Below, one piece after another: positions 39,439-48,259 of a stretch of DNA of 64,000 bases (within the stretch, counting starts at the first letter, position 1; each line of letters starts with the position of its first letter). The DNA lies in contig NZ_PNHQ01000006.1 in NCBI RefSeq assembly GCF_002871935.1, positions 1 to 64,000 of the forward strand, given 5' to 3'. The notes beneath the pieces were generated by a model. The model was not told the origin of the DNA, made no database searches, and saw only the letters and a list, made by a program, of their open reading frames with translations. The position numbers and the translations under genes were made by a program. The stretch is from Aerococcus viridans (lineage in GTDB: Bacteria; Bacillota; Bacilli; Lactobacillales; Aerococcaceae).

Positions 39439-40275
39439 TTAGCCTTCTTCCATTTGTCTTTGAATTTTTTCTAGTGTATCAATTGTGACACGGCTTACTT
39501 CAATTGGCTCAGCTAGCCAGTCATCAGCAATGTTTTTAAATAGTTCAGGTGACCCGGTTGTATAGAATTGTCTTACTTTTGGTGATGGATCATCAGACAT
39601 TTTAGCAATGTCATTATAATCTAGCAATATAGAAACATCTGAGATCGTTTCTTGCCCAGAATCAATCAATTTCACTGACTGTCCTAATATTTTTTGAACC
39701 GTTTCGCGTAATAAAGGATAATGGGTACAACCTAAGATAACTGTATCTAGCCCTTTGTTTTTTATTGGTGCCAAAGTCTCTGCCACAATCTTTTTAGCTA
39801 ATGGTGTATCATATTGCTGACTTTCAACTAGTGGCACGAAAGCTGGACAAGCGAGCGAAATGATGTCCAAATCTTTATTCTTTTGTAATAGATTATCAAG
39901 ATATACTCCGCTTTTAATCGTCCCTTCTGTACCTAAAACACCTATTTTACCATTTTTTGTGTATTTATTCCCTGCACGCGCTCCCGGCTGAATTACGCCA
40001 ATTACTGGTATAGATACACGCTGCTTAATTTCATCTAGAGCAACTGCAGTCGCAGTATTACATGCTATGACTAACAATTTGATATCTTTGGTCAATAAAA
40101 AATCGACCATTTGATTCGTAAAAGTCACTATTTCTTCGACACTTCTTGGCCCATAAGGACACCGTGCGTTGTCACCTATATAAATGATTGATTCATTGGG
40201 TAATTGTCGCATTGCTTCTTTCACTACTGTTAAGCCACCTACGCCAGAATCTAAGAATCCTATAGGTCTGTTCAT
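39439..40275 (-). CDS. murI: glutamate racemase
   Basis: Makes D-glutamate for peptidoglycan (278 aa). Both catalytic cysteines are present: VIACNTATA and LGCTHYPLL. GFLDSGVGGLTVVKEA opens the protein. The ATG at 40275 has GGAGG five bases upstream and is preferred to an upstream in-frame ATG at 40293. It is first in the murI-rdgB-yfcE cluster. Confidence 0.95.
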   Translation of the reverse strand: MNRPIGFLDSGVGGLTVVKEAMRQLPNESIIYIGDNARCPYGPRSVEEIVTFTNQMVDFLLTKDIKLLVIACNTATAVALDEIKQRVSIPVIGVIQPGARAGNKYTKNGKIGVLGTEGTIKSGVYLDNLLQKNKDLDIISLACPAFVPLVESQQYDTPLAKKIVAETLAPIKNKGLDTVILGCTHYPLLRETVQKILGQSVKLIDSGQETISDVSILLDYNDIAKMSDDPSPKVRQFYTTGSPELFKNIADDWLAEPIEVSRVTIDTLEKIQRQMEEG

Positions 40276-40301
40276 GATAACCTCCTTCAACAAATAGATT
40301 A

Positions 40302-40330
40302 TTCAAAAATCGCAATGAACAAATTATAAT
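40302..40330 (+). promoter_or_regulatory. candidate mgsA promoter
   Basis: TTCAAA (40302-40307), 17 bases, TATAAT (40325-40330): a perfect -10 and a moderate -35. The leader to the mgsA start would be about 120 bases. Confidence 0.4.
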
Positions 40331-40456
40331 CTATGGTACAATTATAACAGAAGAAAACGTTTCTCTTCACTCTTTCGCATTTATTAAATGTAATTTAAAA
40401 AAGTATGGAGTAGGGGCTCACAGGTCATTTGTCGATATAAACTGGAGGATATGTAT

Positions 40457-40921
40457 ATGAAAATTGCACTTATTGCACATGATTCAAAAAAAGAAATGAT
40501 GGTTTCTTTTGCAACAGCCTACAAATTTATTCTAGAGAAACATGAATTATTTGCAACCGGTACTACAGGTTTACGTATTATCGAAGCTACAGGGTTAGAC
40601 GTCCACCGCTTCAAATCGGGACCTCTTGGTGGTGACCAGCAAGTAGGGGCCGCAATTTCCCAAAATGAAATGGACCTTGTTATTTTTATGCGTGATCCAT
40701 TAGCTGCTATGCCCCATGAACCGGACGTAACTGCCTTAATTCGTTTGTGTGATGTATACAACATTCCCTTAGCAACTAATATAGGTACCGCAGAGGTTTT
40801 AATTCGTGGCTTAAATGCAGGTTTTATGGACTGGCGTAAACAATATGAAGAAGGCTTCTTGAATCGAGATATCTTAGATAACATAGAAAAAGGCAATGAA
40901 GGTCGTAAATTAATAGAATAA
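40457..40921 (+). CDS. mgsA: methylglyoxal synthase
   Basis: Converts dihydroxyacetone phosphate to methylglyoxal and phosphate, a bypass that relieves sugar-phosphate overload (154 aa). Motifs are [20 protein letters not shown] (phosphate binding), [13 protein letters not shown] (catalytic Asp), [15 protein letters not shown] and [11 protein letters not shown]. The ATG at 40457 is eight bases after GGAGG; the ATG at 40451 is too close. Single gene. Confidence 0.95.
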   Translation: MKIALIAHDSKKEMMVSFATAYKFILEKHELFATGTTGLRIIEATGLDVHRFKSGPLGGDQQVGAAISQNEMDLVIFMRDPLAAMPHEPDVTALIRLCDVYNIPLATNIGTAEVLIRGLNAGFMDWRKQYEEGFLNRDILDNIEKGNEGRKLIE

Positions 40922-40960
40922 GCAAGCAATGACACCGCTTGTTTTTAGTGCTGATCAATA

Positions 40961-41006
40961 AAAAGTAGTGGAATAACCAAGCTAATTGGTTTCCACTACT
41001 TTTTTC
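40961..41006. terminator. bidirectional terminator after mgsA
   Basis: AAAAGTAGTGGAA (40961-40973) pairs with TTCCACTACTTTT (40990-41002), with an inner ACCAA/TTGGT. T runs flank both sides on the respective strands. Confidence 0.85.
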
Positions 41007-41141
41007 ATTCTCACATATATACCTCAATAAAACCAAAAGTAATCTTTGAAGTAGTTATTGCGCTTTTTCAATATAAGAAATCATGACTTTTAATTTAGCG
41101 ACTAGTGCCCTTTTACGAATTGAAATAGTAAACTATCTTAT

Positions 41142-41172
41142 AAAAAAAGCGCTCAGAATTTTTCCCGAACAC
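41142..41172 (-). terminator. terminator after trxA
   Basis: On the minus strand GTGTTCGG (41165-41172) pairs with CTGAGCGC (41149-41156), using three G-T wobbles, and TTTTTTTATA follows. It lies ten bases beyond the trxA stop. Confidence 0.65.
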
Positions 41173-41182
41173 TTTTTCATCA

Positions 41183-41494
41183 TTATAAGTATTTGTTTAA
41201 TACTTGTTCTAAGTTTTCTTTAGGTGTATAACCAACTAATTGTTCAACAACTTGACCATCTTTTTTGATCATTAAGGTTGGGATGGACATGATACCAAAT
41301 TCACGCGCTGTTTCTGGATTATCATCTACATCCATTTTCGTAAATTTAACTTGGTCACCCATTTCATCATCTAAAGTTTCTACGATTGGTGATTGCATGC
41401 GACAAGGTCCACACCAAGTAGCCCAAAAGTCGACTAATACAACGCCTTCATCTGTTTCATTTTTGAATTCTGCATCTGTAATAGCTTTAACCAT
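41183..41494 (-). CDS. trxA: thioredoxin
   Basis: Disulfide reductase (103 aa) with active site WCGPC (Cys28 and Cys31) in DFWATWCGPCRM, and the cis-proline stretch MSIPTLM. GGGG precedes the ATG. It follows mutS2 in the zapA-cvpA-mutS2-trxA order common in Firmicutes. Confidence 0.96.
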   Translation of the reverse strand: MVKAITDAEFKNETDEGVVLVDFWATWCGPCRMQSPIVETLDDEMGDQVKFTKMDVDDNPETAREFGIMSIPTLMIKKDGQVVEQLVGYTPKENLEQVLNKYL

Positions 41495-41575
41495 TTATAT
41501 TTCCCCTCTCATTTTTAATTCTTCGTCATTATAGCATCTTCTGATCAATTTGAACATTTATCTGCTTTTAAACGA

Positions 41576-43963
41576 TTAACCTTTAAATTTGGCGATTGTT
41601 GCCCCATTTCCACCCATATTATATGGAGCAAATTCAAATGTTTCAATGCGCGGATGATTTTTCAAAGCTTTCTGTACGCCTTGTCTTAAAGCACCTGTCC
41701 CGTGACCATGAATAATCGTTATTTGACTGTGACCAGCAAGTAACGCTGAATCGATAAAGTGACTTAAACGAATCATAGCCTCTTCATAACGTTCGCCTCG
41801 TAAATCTAAGCTGGTGTTGACAGATTTTGCTTTGCTTGCCTTAATACCTACGCGATGATTCTTTTCTTTTTTAGGTTTTTCATCAACTAATGACAAATCT
41901 TTTTCTGCTACTTCCATTTTTAGCATACCCATTTGTACGACCCAATCTTTATCTCTTTTTTCAACCAATGTACCCCGTTGACCGTAGGTTAGCACATTCA
42001 CTTCATCACCAGGCGCTAAGTTTGCTTTTCTAGCTTTATTTTTCTTGGCTTTTTGCAAGACTTTGTTTTTCTTCAATTGACTTTCTTCTTGCGTTAAATT
42101 AGTTAAAGCGCTTTGACGATCTATCATTTCATGTTCTTTAATATTGCCTTTTGTTGGATGGTTCATTTGCCATTCCCGTATTTCCGCTAGAATTGCATCA
42201 GCTTTTGCTTTTGTTTCTTCAACTAATTGATTGGCTTCTTTTCGAGCACGATTCATATAGGTTTGTTTGTCAGCTTCTAAGCTGGCTTGTGCCTTTTTCA
42301 AATCATTCAAAAGATTTTCGGCATCTACTAAATCTTTAGCAGCTTCGGCTGATAGGTCTTCATACTTATGGCGTTGTGCTTCTAAGTCAAGTAGCATTTC
42401 ATTCAGATTTTGACTGTCTTCTTGAATGTAAGAGCGGGCTTCATCAACCATTTCAACGGGTAAACCTAAACGCTGCGAAATATCAAAGGCGTTTGAACGA
42501 CCAGGTATACCAATCAACAATTGATAAGTCGGTTCAAGGGTTATTTCATTGAATTCCATCGAAGCATTGATAGCGCCAGGGTGTTCATAAGCAAAAGTTT
42601 TCAATTCAGGGTAATGGGTAGTGGCTATCACTCGAGCATTTAGGAAGGCAAAACGGTTCAATACTGCAATAGCAATAGCTGCCCCTTCTTGAGGATCGGT
42701 ACCTGATCCCAATTCATCAATCAGAACAAGTGAATGATCATCTGCTTCTTTAACGATGCGTATAATATTTGTCATATGTCCTGAAAAGGTAGATAGACTT
42801 TGCTCAATTGACTGCTCATCGCCAATATCGGCAAAAATTTCATTAAAAATTTCTACACGTGAATCAACTTTTGCAGTAATGTATAAACCTGATTGGGCCA
42901 TTAATTGCAATAAGCCTACCGTTTTTAATGTAATTGTCTTACCACCGGTATTGGGTCCTGTTATCACAATCATATTATAGTCTTCATTAAAATGAATATC
43001 ATTAGCTACTACTAATTTGCGGTCTATGAGTGGATGTCTCGCCTCTTTTAAGTTAATGCGTTCTGATTCTTTTGCTAAAATTGGTCGATTTGCGCCAATT
43101 TCACGGGCAAAAAAGAACTTAGCTTGAATGAAATCAAGGTCGCCTAATCGTTGGTTATTTTCTGCAATTTCATTCGTATACGGTGCTAATTCAGCTGACA
43201 ATTCTTGGAAAATCCGCCTTATTTCTTCATCTTCTTGAACTTGTAGCGAGCGCAAGTGGTTGTTCGCATCCAAAACAGTTTGCGGTTCGATATATAAAGT
43301 TTGTCCAGAAGAAGATTGGTCATGGACAACACCACCAAATGCATTTCTATATTCTTGCTTAACAGGGATAACAAAGCGATTATTTCGAATTGTAATGATT
43401 GCTTCACTTAAATAAGCAGCTTTATTTGACCGTATAATTTGGTCAAGCTTAACACGAATGCCAGCTTCCTCACGCTTTATTCCTTGTCGCAAGCCATGTA
43501 GGGTTGCTGAAGCATTATCATGAACTGTCCCATCTTCTGCAATCGCATTTTGCATTTTACGCATTAAGTCCCGTAAATCAATAAATTCTTCTGCTATTGT
43601 ATATAGCTGTTGTAATGCTACTTGTTCCTCTCTTAATTTATTGAAAAAGCTAGAAACTTCACCAGTTGCACGTAGCACACGGCTTATCGCCGCCAATTCT
43701 TTTCCATTTAAATCTGCGCCAATATCTAATCTTTTGAGATAAGGCTTAACGTTGATTAATTGACTAATAGGAATTCGCTTGTCTAATTCAAACAAGTGTT
43801 TCACATCGTCAACACTTTGTAATTGTTGTTCAATTTCCGCTGCTTTTGAGCTTGGTATCAGATTTAATGCCTGAATTTTACCAATTTCTGTGCGGGTTTC
43901 TTTAGCTAATTGTTGTTGTATTTTTTCAAATTCTAAGGTTTGATATATTTTATGATTCAACAT
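41576..43963 (-). CDS. mutS2: endonuclease MutS2
   Basis: MutS-like ATPase that binds branched DNA or collided ribosomes; in Bacillus it acts in ribosome rescue and recombination control (795 aa). Walker A ITGPNTGGKT lies near residue 335, followed by LIDELGSGTDPQEG (Walker B) and a long coiled coil (about 515-640). The C-terminal Smr nuclease domain begins near 715 with LDLRGERYEEA and contains IIHGHGTGALR. GGAGG precedes the ATG. Confidence 0.95.
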   Translation of the reverse strand: MLNHKIYQTLEFEKIQQQLAKETRTEIGKIQALNLIPSSKAAEIEQQLQSVDDVKHLFELDKRIPISQLINVKPYLKRLDIGADLNGKELAAISRVLRATGEVSSFFNKLREEQVALQQLYTIAEEFIDLRDLMRKMQNAIAEDGTVHDNASATLHGLRQGIKREEAGIRVKLDQIIRSNKAAYLSEAIITIRNNRFVIPVKQEYRNAFGGVVHDQSSSGQTLYIEPQTVLDANNHLRSLQVQEDEEIRRIFQELSAELAPYTNEIAENNQRLGDLDFIQAKFFFAREIGANRPILAKESERINLKEARHPLIDRKLVVANDIHFNEDYNMIVITGPNTGGKTITLKTVGLLQLMAQSGLYITAKVDSRVEIFNEIFADIGDEQSIEQSLSTFSGHMTNIIRIVKEADDHSLVLIDELGSGTDPQEGAAIAIAVLNRFAFLNARVIATTHYPELKTFAYEHPGAINASMEFNEITLEPTYQLLIGIPGRSNAFDISQRLGLPVEMVDEARSYIQEDSQNLNEMLLDLEAQRHKYEDLSAEAAKDLVDAENLLNDLKKAQASLEADKQTYMNRARKEANQLVEETKAKADAILAEIREWQMNHPTKGNIKEHEMIDRQSALTNLTQEESQLKKNKVLQKAKKNKARKANLAPGDEVNVLTYGQRGTLVEKRDKDWVVQMGMLKMEVAEKDLSLVDEKPKKEKNHRVGIKASKAKSVNTSLDLRGERYEEAMIRLSHFIDSALLAGHSQITIIHGHGTGALRQGVQKALKNHPRIETFEFAPYNMGGNGATIAKFKG

Positions 43964-44097
43964 TTGCCCTCCTTCAAATTTTTAATTAGGGATAATCTTA
44001 AAAAGTCGCCTTAAGTTGGAAATAGGCCGTGATAGATATCACAGCCATAAGGGGTGCCATGATTGCGCATTACGCAAAGGCATATATTTGTACGTTG

Positions 44098-44655
44098 TTA
44101 GAATGGTAAATTGCCCAATCCTTGCAATAGGATATTAAATACTTGTCTAGATAAAATTGGTGTATTCAAAATAATAAAGTTCGCAATAGTTGAATGCTCT
44201 ATACTAGATTGAACTGCTTCAAAAGTTAATACTGTCATAAATATAAGAATAAAAAATGCCCAAAACCAAGCTGAGAAGAAGCCGAATAAGCCACCAAGAA
44301 TACCGTTCCATTGAATATCCATCTCTGTAAATTTTAAATCTCTAACACTATATGTAAGTAACTTAGTTAGCAACCATATAATAAGGATGATTATTAAGAT
44401 TGCAACTAATCTAAAGTAAATGATATCCATATTTTGAAGTAGACTAACTGGATAATATGCAAAAGTATTTTCGATATCAAACCCTACATAAGGCACCCAT
44501 AAAGATACAATATCAACAAGATTTTGATAAAATAATAACGCAAATAAGTAGGCAATCAATAAACCTAATGATTGAATCCCTTGTATTAAAGCGCCTCGGT
44601 AAATACCAATAGCGACGCTTAGAATAAAAAACAGTAAAATAAAAAAACTGATCAT
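44098..44655 (-). CDS. CvpA family membrane protein
   Basis: Integral membrane protein (185 aa) with four predicted helices (about 1-20, 25-45, 78-100, 115-145). CvpA homologues occur beside mutS2 and zapA across Firmicutes; in E. coli CvpA is linked to colicin V export and envelope stress. The start at 44655 (MISFFILLFF) is five bases after GGGAGG. 14 bases or so after zapA, it is probably cotranscribed with it. Confidence 0.85.
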   Translation of the reverse strand: MISFFILLFFILSVAIGIYRGALIQGIQSLGLLIAYLFALLFYQNLVDIVSLWVPYVGFDIENTFAYYPVSLLQNMDIIYFRLVAILIIILIIWLLTKLLTYSVRDLKFTEMDIQWNGILGGLFGFFSAWFWAFFILIFMTVLTFEAVQSSIEHSTIANFIILNTPILSRQVFNILLQGLGNLPF

Positions 44656-44689
44656 ACTTTCCTCCCGTAGCTCCAATTCTATTTACTGC

Positions 44690-45223
44690 CTATGATCTTG
44701 GTGTTTGGCGTAAGCGTCCCAATTTTTTTGAAGCAGAGTTGACACTTGATTTCAAACTGGGTTGGCTAATTTGAGGAATTTCTTGATTTTTTTTAGCTTG
44801 TGGCCCTGCTTGTTTTGTTTTTCCAGTTTTTTGAGTTCGTGTCCTTGCTTGGCTCTGGCTAGATTTTCCACTTTTAGAATCCTGACCAGCACGTAGTTTT
44901 TCTTTTTCAATTTCTGCAATTTCTTTCACTAAAGTACCCATAGTTTGTTCCATAGACTTCACGCGTATCATAAGATCAGCATTCTCTTTTGTCTTAGCTG
45001 CCATTTGGTCCTGTAAGTCCAAATAATCAGATTGAATATTCAACGCCAGCAATAACGCCATTTCTTCCATAGACATATTTGGGTTCTTTTTACTGATTTC
45101 AGCAAGCAATTGGTTAATTTCCCGACTGACTTGCTGAATATGTTCACTCGTTTTATGACTCTTAATAGTGAACTTATGATACCCCAATTTTGCCGTTACT
45201 CTATTTTTTTTGTCATTCGACAT
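44690..45223 (-). CDS. zapA: cell division protein ZapA with extended basic tail
   Basis: FtsZ-ring stabiliser (177 aa). Residues 1 to about 105 are ZapA: RVTAKLGYHKFTIKS, then ALNIQSDYLDLQ and a coiled coil with MIRVKSMEQTMG. The rest (about 115-177) is a Ser/Gln/Lys-rich basic low-complexity tail, roughly doubling the usual ZapA length of 85-100. The start at 45223 lies eight bases after GGAG. First gene of the zapA-cvpA-mutS2-trxA run, divergent from the lysine riboswitch. Confidence 0.88.
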   Translation of the reverse strand: MSNDKKNRVTAKLGYHKFTIKSHKTSEHIQQVSREINQLLAEISKKNPNMSMEEMALLLALNIQSDYLDLQDQMAAKTKENADLMIRVKSMEQTMGTLVKEIAEIEKEKLRAGQDSKSGKSSQSQARTRTQKTGKTKQAGPQAKKNQEIPQISQPSLKSSVNSASKKLGRLRQTPRS

Positions 45224-45304
45224 ATTTGTCACTCCAACTTTTTAACTGTTTGTATTTGCTAATTATCTTGTTTTCATAATCTTAAATATTCTACCATTTA
45301 TCCT

Positions 45305-45332
45305 AGATAATGGCTAGACCTAGCCATTATCT
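45305..45332. repeat. perfect 13-bp inverted repeat (28-bp dyad)
   Basis: AGATAATGGCTAG (45305-45317) and CTAGCCATTATCT (45320-45332) are exact reverse complements separated by AC. No T run follows on either strand, so it does not look like a terminator. It lies about 80 bases upstream of zapA and 65 bases upstream of the riboswitch promoter. It could be an operator for either gene or a structured 5' leader of zapA. Confidence 0.6.
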
Positions 45333-45397
45333 GCTAAAAATACTTCATATTATTTACAATATTTTTAAAAACATATAAAAGATCTAATCATATTTTC

Positions 45398-45426
45398 ATG
45401 ACAATTCAATATTCTTCGTGTATGAT
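45398..45426 (+). promoter_or_regulatory. promoter of the lysine-riboswitch transcript
   Basis: ATGACA (45398-45403), 17 bases, TATGAT (45421-45426). The transcript would begin near 45433, just before the first aptamer stem at 45443. Confidence 0.6.
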
Positions 45427-45441
45427 GGGATACAATATATT

Positions 45442-45598
45442 GAGATAGAGGTGCGGAGCTTATCAGTACATACTCGAGCGGGAGCTATGACAGTATGGAA
45501 AGGAATATTCGCCGAAATATTTTAACCCCAAGTTGAAATATTGGGCATAAACAAAATATGTTTATGACTGTCACTTATGCTAGTGATGCGCTATCCTA
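45442..45598 (+). ncRNA. lysine riboswitch (L-box) aptamer
   Basis: The sequence carries the conserved L-box blocks in order: GATAGAGGTGCGGAGC with TTATCAGTA, then GGGAGC, ATGGAAAGGA, TCGCCGAA and, at the 3' end, GACTGTCAC and GCGCTATC. GATAG (45444-45448) pairs with CTATC (45591-45595) to close P1. Length (about 157) fits the class. A terminator hairpin follows at 45645. The arrangement predicts that lysine binding stabilises P1 and lets the terminator form, turning the transporter off. Confidence 0.92.
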
Positions 45599-45644
45599 TG
45601 AGTAACGACGAAAGATCAAAGACGGTCTAGATGCGTACGAATGG

Positions 45645-45687
45645 AAGCCTCTATTGCAATTTATTGCTGTAGAGGCTTTTAATTATT
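45645..45687 (+). terminator. riboswitch-controlled terminator
   Basis: AAGCCTCTA (45645-45653) pairs with TAGAGGCTT (45670-45678), with an inner GCAAT/ATTGC pairing, followed by TTAATTATTTT. It lies between the lysine aptamer and the transporter ribosome binding site, the expected expression platform of this riboswitch. Confidence 0.85.
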
Positions 45688-45703
45688 TTCGGGAGGTTAT
45701 TTT

Positions 45704-47371
45704 ATGAAAAATCACAAAGTAAGTAATACTTGGCAAAAAGTATTCATGGCTATTTTAACTATTATATTTGCTGTTATTGGTCCAACTTCTTCATTCGTTT
45801 CGGCAAATGAAGTAGGAACAACTATTGAGGTAGATGAAGCTACACTAGCAGAAGGCTTAGACCAAGATGGCGTGTTACGTGTCGGTATGGAAGCCAACTA
45901 TGCACCGTTCAACTGGTCGCAAACATCCGATACAGATGGTGCGGTCCCTATAACAAATTCTGACGGTGAATATGCAAACGGCTATGACGTTCAAATTGCT
46001 AAGCGCTTAGCTGATTTACTTGCCTTAGACCTTGAAATCGTTAAACTAGAATGGGACGGTCTACCACCTGCTCTTGAATCTGGCATGATTGATGTCATCA
46101 TTGCTGGTATGTCACCAACAGCAGAACGATTAGAACAAATGGACTTCTCAGATTCATATTACTCATCTGATATTGTTCTTGTAACGATGGCAAATGGTGA
46201 ATATGCTAATGCAACAACCTTAGAAGATTTTACTGGTACCACAGTAACTGGTCAATTAAATACCTTCCATTATGATTTAATCCCACAAATTCCCAATGTC
46301 AACCAAGCAACTGCACTAGACTCATTTCCAACAATGATTACAGCGCTGAATGCAGGTTCAGTTGATGCTTATGTCTCTGAAAAGCCTGGGGCTATGGCTG
46401 CTGTGGCAGCTAATCCTGACCTGACTTATGTTGAATTTGCTGAAGGTCAAGGTTTTGATTTAGGAGAAGTCACTTCTGATATTGCCGTAGCAACTAGAAA
46501 AGATTCGCCATTAACCGCGATTGTGAATGAAGCTTTAAGTGTCATTCCAACTGCTGAACGTGACCGATTGATGGAAGATATGGTAAACCTTAACGAACGT
46601 GGTGAAAGTGCTAGTTTCTGGTCTGAGGTAGCAGGAATTTGGCAAACTTACGGTGCTCAATTCTTAGTTGGTGCTGGTAATACGATGTTTATTGCTTTAA
46701 GTTCAACTATCATCGGTTTTATTATAGGATTACTAATTGCTATCTATCGTTCGCTAATTGTGCGTCGTGATCAAATGCCAATCGGTTACTTTTTCTATAA
46801 ATTATTCGACTTTTTGATTTCTGCATACATTGAAATTTTCCGTGGTACACCGATGATGGTCCAAGCCATGATGATTTTTTATGGTTCAAGATTATTCTTC
46901 AACTTCCAAATGTCTACCATGTTCGCTGCATTGCTAATTGTATCTATTAATACAGGAGCTTACCTTGCAGAAGTTATTCGTGGTGGTATTACCTCAGTAG
47001 ATAAAGGCCAAACAGAAGCTGCACGTGCGATTGGAATGAACCATTATCAAACAATGATAACAATTGTGTTACCACAAGCTATACGTTCAATCCTACCAGC
47101 CTTGGGTAATGAATTTGTAATAAATATTAAAGATACGTCTGTATTGAATGTTATTGCGGTAACTGAGTTATTCTTCGTTACCAAGTCTGCTGCAGGTTCA
47201 ACATACTTAACCTTCCAAACATTCTTAATTACAGCCATTATCTACTTCGTATTAACATTTACAACTACTCGTGTCTTGAACTTTATTGAGAGTAGAATGG
47301 CTGGGAAAAAGACTTACCATGTCTATGAATCTAGTACGAATTCAGTAGTCAATAGTCCAAAAGAACAATAG
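45704..47371 (+). CDS. amino acid ABC transporter, binding protein-permease fusion (predicted lysine)
   Basis: One polypeptide (555 aa) joins an extracellular solute-binding domain to its permease. A signal segment ends near VSA/NE (about residue 34). The binding domain (about 50-305) has VGMEANYAPFNW and VIIAGMSPTAER. The permease (about 320-540) has five helices and the ATPase-contact loop EAARAIGMNHYQTM (from about 435). Family annotation would say glutamine or polar amino acids; the lysine riboswitch directly upstream argues for lysine. GGGAGG precedes the ATG. Confidence 0.9.
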   Translation: MKNHKVSNTWQKVFMAILTIIFAVIGPTSSFVSANEVGTTIEVDEATLAEGLDQDGVLRVGMEANYAPFNWSQTSDTDGAVPITNSDGEYANGYDVQIAKRLADLLALDLEIVKLEWDGLPPALESGMIDVIIAGMSPTAERLEQMDFSDSYYSSDIVLVTMANGEYANATTLEDFTGTTVTGQLNTFHYDLIPQIPNVNQATALDSFPTMITALNAGSVDAYVSEKPGAMAAVAANPDLTYVEFAEGQGFDLGEVTSDIAVATRKDSPLTAIVNEALSVIPTAERDRLMEDMVNLNERGESASFWSEVAGIWQTYGAQFLVGAGNTMFIALSSTIIGFIIGLLIAIYRSLIVRRDQMPIGYFFYKLFDFLISAYIEIFRGTPMMVQAMMIFYGSRLFFNFQMSTMFAALLIVSINTGAYLAEVIRGGITSVDKGQTEAARAIGMNHYQTMITIVLPQAIRSILPALGNEFVINIKDTSVLNVIAVTELFFVTKSAAGSTYLTFQTFLITAIIYFVLTFTTTRVLNFIESRMAGKKTYHVYESSTNSVVNSPKEQ

Positions 47372-47383
47372 GAGGAAAAAGAC

Positions 47384-48142
47384 ATGCAAAACCAAGATCA
47401 ACTAATCTTAAATGTTCAACATTTAGAAAAACGTTTTGGCGAAAATTTAGTCCTTAGAGATATCGACTTTCAAGTACGCCCAGGACAAGTTACTTCTATT
47501 ATTGGGTCTTCCGGGTCTGGAAAGTCTACCCTACTACGTTGTTTAAACCTATTGGAGGAACCAACTGGGGGCGACATTTTATATCACGGCCAATCCATTT
47601 TAAATGGTAAAAAAATGAATATTAATAAATACCGTACCCAAGTTGGTATGGTATTCCAATCATTTAACTTATTTAAAAATTTCACTGCACTTGAAAATTG
47701 TACTGTTGGCCAACGTAAGATTTTAGGCCGTAGTCAAGCTGAGGCAGAAGCAGTTGCACTCAAAAACTTGGAAAAAGTAGGCATGGCACCATATCGTGAT
47801 GCTCGTCCAGAACAACTTTCCGGTGGTCAACAACAACGTGTAGCTATTGCGCGTGCACTATCAATGGACCCTGAGGTATTATTATTCGATGAGCCTACTT
47901 CTGCCCTTGACCCAGAAATGGTCGGTGAGGTATTGGAAACCATGACGCAATTAGCTAAAGAAGGCTTAACAATGATTGTTGTTACACATGAAATGGCTTT
48001 TGCTAGAGATGTATCAACGAATATTGTATTCATGGATAAAGGTGTAATTGTTGAACAAGGTCCAGCTAAAGAAGTGATTGATACACCTAAACAGGAAAGA
48101 ACTAAAGCCTTCTTAACAAGATATGCTAATGAACGATTTTAG
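47384..48142 (+). CDS. amino acid ABC transporter ATPase (predicted lysine)
   Basis: Nucleotide-binding subunit (252 aa) with Walker [10 protein letters not shown] (about 40), Q-loop VFQSFNLF, signature [15 protein letters not shown], Walker [13 protein letters not shown] and switch His in VTHEM. It is 12 bases after the fused binding-protein/permease and completes a two-gene importer. It lies under the same lysine riboswitch. Confidence 0.93.
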   Translation: MQNQDQLILNVQHLEKRFGENLVLRDIDFQVRPGQVTSIIGSSGSGKSTLLRCLNLLEEPTGGDILYHGQSILNGKKMNINKYRTQVGMVFQSFNLFKNFTALENCTVGQRKILGRSQAEAEAVALKNLEKVGMAPYRDARPEQLSGGQQQRVAIARALSMDPEVLLFDEPTSALDPEMVGEVLETMTQLAKEGLTMIVVTHEMAFARDVSTNIVFMDKGVIVEQGPAKEVIDTPKQERTKAFLTRYANERF

Positions 48143-48204
48143 TGAGAGGCTATAAATACGCTCGTAACTTTTAAAAAACTTCCTATAAATCAAATACACA
48201 CTAC

Positions 48205-48239
48205 AGAAAAAGCAGTTGGTCAAACCAGCTGCTTTTTCT
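48205..48239. terminator. terminator after the lysine-type ABC operon
   Basis: AGAAAAAGCAG-TTGGT (48205-48220) pairs with ACCAG-CTGCTTTTTCT (to 48239) with a short loop and flanking A/T runs. It can also end the converging CHAD gene. Confidence 0.85.
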
Positions 48240-48259
48240 ATTTGCTCACTTAAATACTT

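Noticed and set aside
40345..40365. AGAAAACGTTTCT near mgsA, resembling a cre or ACGTT-type palindrome
   Set aside because: It misses the conserved TG and CA ends of cre; too short to call.
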